A stretch of 64,000 nucleotides of DNA from Brugia malayi (taxonomy: Eukaryota; Nematoda; Chromadorea; Rhabditida; Onchocercidae), in NCBI RefSeq assembly GCF_000002995.4, contig NW_025062479.1:22564721-22628720 (forward strand), read 5' to 3'. The notes under the pieces are model-generated. The model did not search any database. It saw only the letters and a program-made list of their open reading frames with translations, and was not told the DNA's origin. A program made the position numbers and the translations under genes. Of the stretch, positions 61,267-64,000 are shown one piece after another; position 1 is the first letter of the stretch; every line of letters begins with the position of its first letter.

Positions 61267-63481
61267 GTTGTGTGAGGAAAAGGAATCAGATAAGAGGAAT
61301 TTGTTAGTTTTGGATATAATAATTTAAATATTTCGTCTTTCACGACACAATAATTATTTATTATTTTCGAGAAATGATTGCAAGTTATTAAAATTCTTTA
61401 ATTAATTTTGATAATGTTTAATGCTTCTTTAAAGCAATCATTTTTGGTATTTATTTCGAGAATTCGAGAATTGATTTCATTCCAATATGCAATATTCATA
61501 TTCGAATAAATCAATCGGTCTTCAATGACTTTCCGTTCATTTTGTATTTTAAATTTAATTCGATATGTATTAATTAAACAAAATAGTATTTGAAATTCTG
61601 ATAAAACTAATTGATGCGATTAATAGTAATTTCACAAAATATTTAGTACGAAGATTTCACTCATTTTCTATCTAAATTTAATTATCATTGAAGAATTAAA
61701 ACAGAAAAGTCTGATAAATTTTGTCTTATCATAAAATATTGATCTAAGTTTCGTCTATGCAAAGAAAGAAATTTTTCTTATATATTTGAAAAAATACAAG
61801 TATAAAAGTAATTAGAAAGTTAAATAAATTAGAATATCTTGTTAGTTTACTATCAGTAGCTGTTGTATTGTTCTTTGATCAGTATTGATTAGTCTTTCTT
61901 TCTCGAGATTTATTTCGTGATATGAAAAAATGACTATAAATAATAAATTATTAGCTATGATTCATCGATCATTCCTTATTTCAATTAAAATTTTAATTTG
62001 CCAACAAATTTCCTTCCTAATGATTTAACAACAATAAGTATTGTCATTCGCTTCTTTATTTTTTCCACAAATTTTTTCATAAAACTTTGCTTTTTAATTT
62101 TATTTCAAAATGTTAAAAATGGATGAATTAAAATTTCCAATAATATTTCTAATATTTGTTTTAAAAGTTATTATCTTATAATAATAATATGCAAATTTTA
62201 AAATCATTTGATTTACTCTTCTAATTTTGATCCTAGATCATTTATAAAACAATTATTGCTTATCAATAAATTATCATTTCATTACTTTTTTTTTTCATTT
62301 AAATTAATCATTTAAATTGTTACAAATTTCTAATTGCTACCTTTGTCATTATAAGCTAAATTTTTAACTGAAAATAAATGAATTGTTAAATTCTGTTTGT
62401 TTCTAAATTAGTTTTACTGTTCTTTATGAAAAGTATCGGATGCACATACTTTTATATGAATTGCTGGGTGGGCAACGTGAATAAATAGAGTTAGAAAATA
62501 TTACCATTAATTTTAATTGAAATTTTAATTATCTATAAATGAATTCATATTTATTATATTTTTAATCTATCAGTTCATTTTTTTTTCAAAATTCAAATTT
62601 CAAATATTTCCTTTTTTTTTTTTGCTTTTATGCTTTAGATAATGTTTCAAAAATTTGAGCAAAGATGAAGGAATAAAGAAAGCCTAGAAGCTATGGAGTT
62701 TACTTAAATTTGAATATAGAATTGAAATAAATAGCTTATTTACGAAATCCGAAGCTTATCTTTGCTCAACAATTAAAATCTCAATATCATACATGGAAAG
62801 AAGAGATCGAATTGAATTTTGATCTGATTCATTAAACTTTGTCAAACAATAGAAATGACTATATGGCATCACCAAAGTAGACGAGTCGAAAAATCAGTGA
62901 AATGTGAGAAATGAAAGAAAGTAGAAGAGCCAAAAGATGACAGCAATATAGTTTATCCGAGAAATCTCAGACCGTATTGCTCATATTTTATAACACTTAA
63001 CAACTAAAGACATAAAGTCAGTTGCCGAGATATCTCAGACTGACATAAATATATCTCAGTCAGTTATCTTCTCAAATCCTTTTCAAACTTATCACTTAAA
63101 TTCATTACTTTTCAATTACTTAAAATGATTTCGAACATTTGTTTCAACAAAGTAATTTGACAGAGATGAAATCTTTTCAAATTGTTTTAAATTAAATATT
63201 TCATTTAATATATTATATCTTTTTTTCTTATCATTATCAGTATTTTATCATTCTCATATTTCCTCTTTCCTCTTCCTCTCTCTCCTCCTCTCTCTTCTAC
63301 CTTTTTTTAACAAGTCTTTTTTTTAACATACATAACATTTATAATTTTTTTTCCTAATTTTTCTATTTTTTTCTTTCATTCTTATGAATTTTCATTTTGT
63401 ATAATTTCTTTTTCTTTCCTATGAAATTATGAATTTAATATATTTAATTATACTTATCATTACTGTTCTTCTGAGTATAGT
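61267..63481. other. AT-rich intergenic DNA with a 12-bp inverted repeat
   Basis: TTGAGCAAAGAT (62655-62666) and ATCTTTGCTCAA (62758-62769) are perfect inverted repeats enclosing about 91 nt, possibly a tiny terminal-inverted-repeat element or chance. GATATCTCAGAC-like motifs recur at 62970-63060. No gene. Confidence 0.5.
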
Positions 63482-64000
63482 GATATATGTGATTGATAAC
63501 GATTCATCTGATATGATATGTGATTGATAACGATTCATCTGATATTATATGTGATTGATAACAGTTCATGTGATATGATATGTGATTGATAACAGTTCAT
63601 CTGATATGATATGTGATTGATAACGATTCGTCTGATATTATATGTGATTGATAACGATTCATCTGATATGATATGTGATTGATAACAGTTCATCTGATAT
63701 GATATGTGATTGATAACAGTTCATCTGATATGATATGTGATTGATAACAGTTCATGTGATATGATATTGATAACGATTCGTCTGATATTATATGTGATTG
63801 ATAACGATTCATCTGATATGATATGTGATTGATAACAGTTCATGTGATATGATATGTGATTGATAACGATTCATCTGATATGATATGTGATTGATAACGA
63901 TTCGTCTGATATTATATGTGATTGATAACGATTCATCTGATATGTGATTGATAACATTCATGTGATATGATATGTGATTGATAACGATTCATCTGATATG
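63482..64000. repeat. 31-nt satellite, at least 17 copies, truncated by window end
   Basis: Units GATATGATATGTGATTGATA followed by ACGATTCATCT, with G/A, CA/GA and ATGATAT/ATTATAT variants and two shortened units near 63763 and 63938. Each unit carries a TGATAA (WGATAR) motif. The array continues past the end of the window. Confidence 0.97.

Overview
The window is very AT-rich, gene-sparse nuclear DNA from a nematode. Three things point to a nematode: an exact 22-nt copy of the nematode spliced leader SL1 on the minus strand at 60975-60996, immediately followed by a GT donor; TTTCAG/TTTTAG acceptor sites placed 0 to 12 nt before the start codons of all four protein genes, as expected for trans-splicing; and genes split into many short exons. 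The low base composition and a secreted serpin pair would suit a spirurid/filarial-type worm, but that placement is inference.

Four multi-exon protein genes were rebuilt by matching splice sites, reading frame and family homology. (1) Minus strand, 4425-2829: a 192-residue secreted-then-anchored membrane protein with a signal peptide, a microsatellite-encoded Ser tract, a small Cys motif, one membrane span and a juxtamembrane Cys cluster; family unknown. (2) Plus strand, 32822-42900: a complete 12-exon, 734-residue TMTC4-type protein (ER multi-span O-mannosyltransferase family with C-terminal TPRs). A tRNA-Tyr(GTA) gene with its own 17-nt intron lies in its last intron. (3) Minus strand, 47255-45282: a complete 7-exon, 391-residue inhibitory-type serpin with a predicted Arg P1. 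(4) Minus strand, 54558-51516: a tandem serpin paralogue with the same 7-exon layout, a 385-residue conceptual product, a GG in place of GT at the intron 2 donor and a degenerate hinge. It may be dying or non-inhibitory.

Layout: 1-2.8 kb empty; 2.8-4.4 kb the Cys-rich membrane gene; 4.4-32.4 kb intergenic, with microsatellites, minisatellites, local tandem duplications and one possible Copia-type gag relic; 32.4-42.9 kb the TMTC4 gene with its tRNA; 45.3-54.6 kb the two serpins; 54.6-64 kb tandem arrays, a relatively GC-rich patch at 59.1-59.5 kb, the SL1 sequence, and a 31-nt satellite running off the window end.

The most unusual recurring pattern is that several introns carry tandem duplications that include their own 3' splice site: intron 2 of the membrane gene, and introns 2 and 6 of the second serpin. 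This leaves decoy or dead acceptors upstream of the real one. No operon, CRISPR array, rRNA gene or intact transposon was found.
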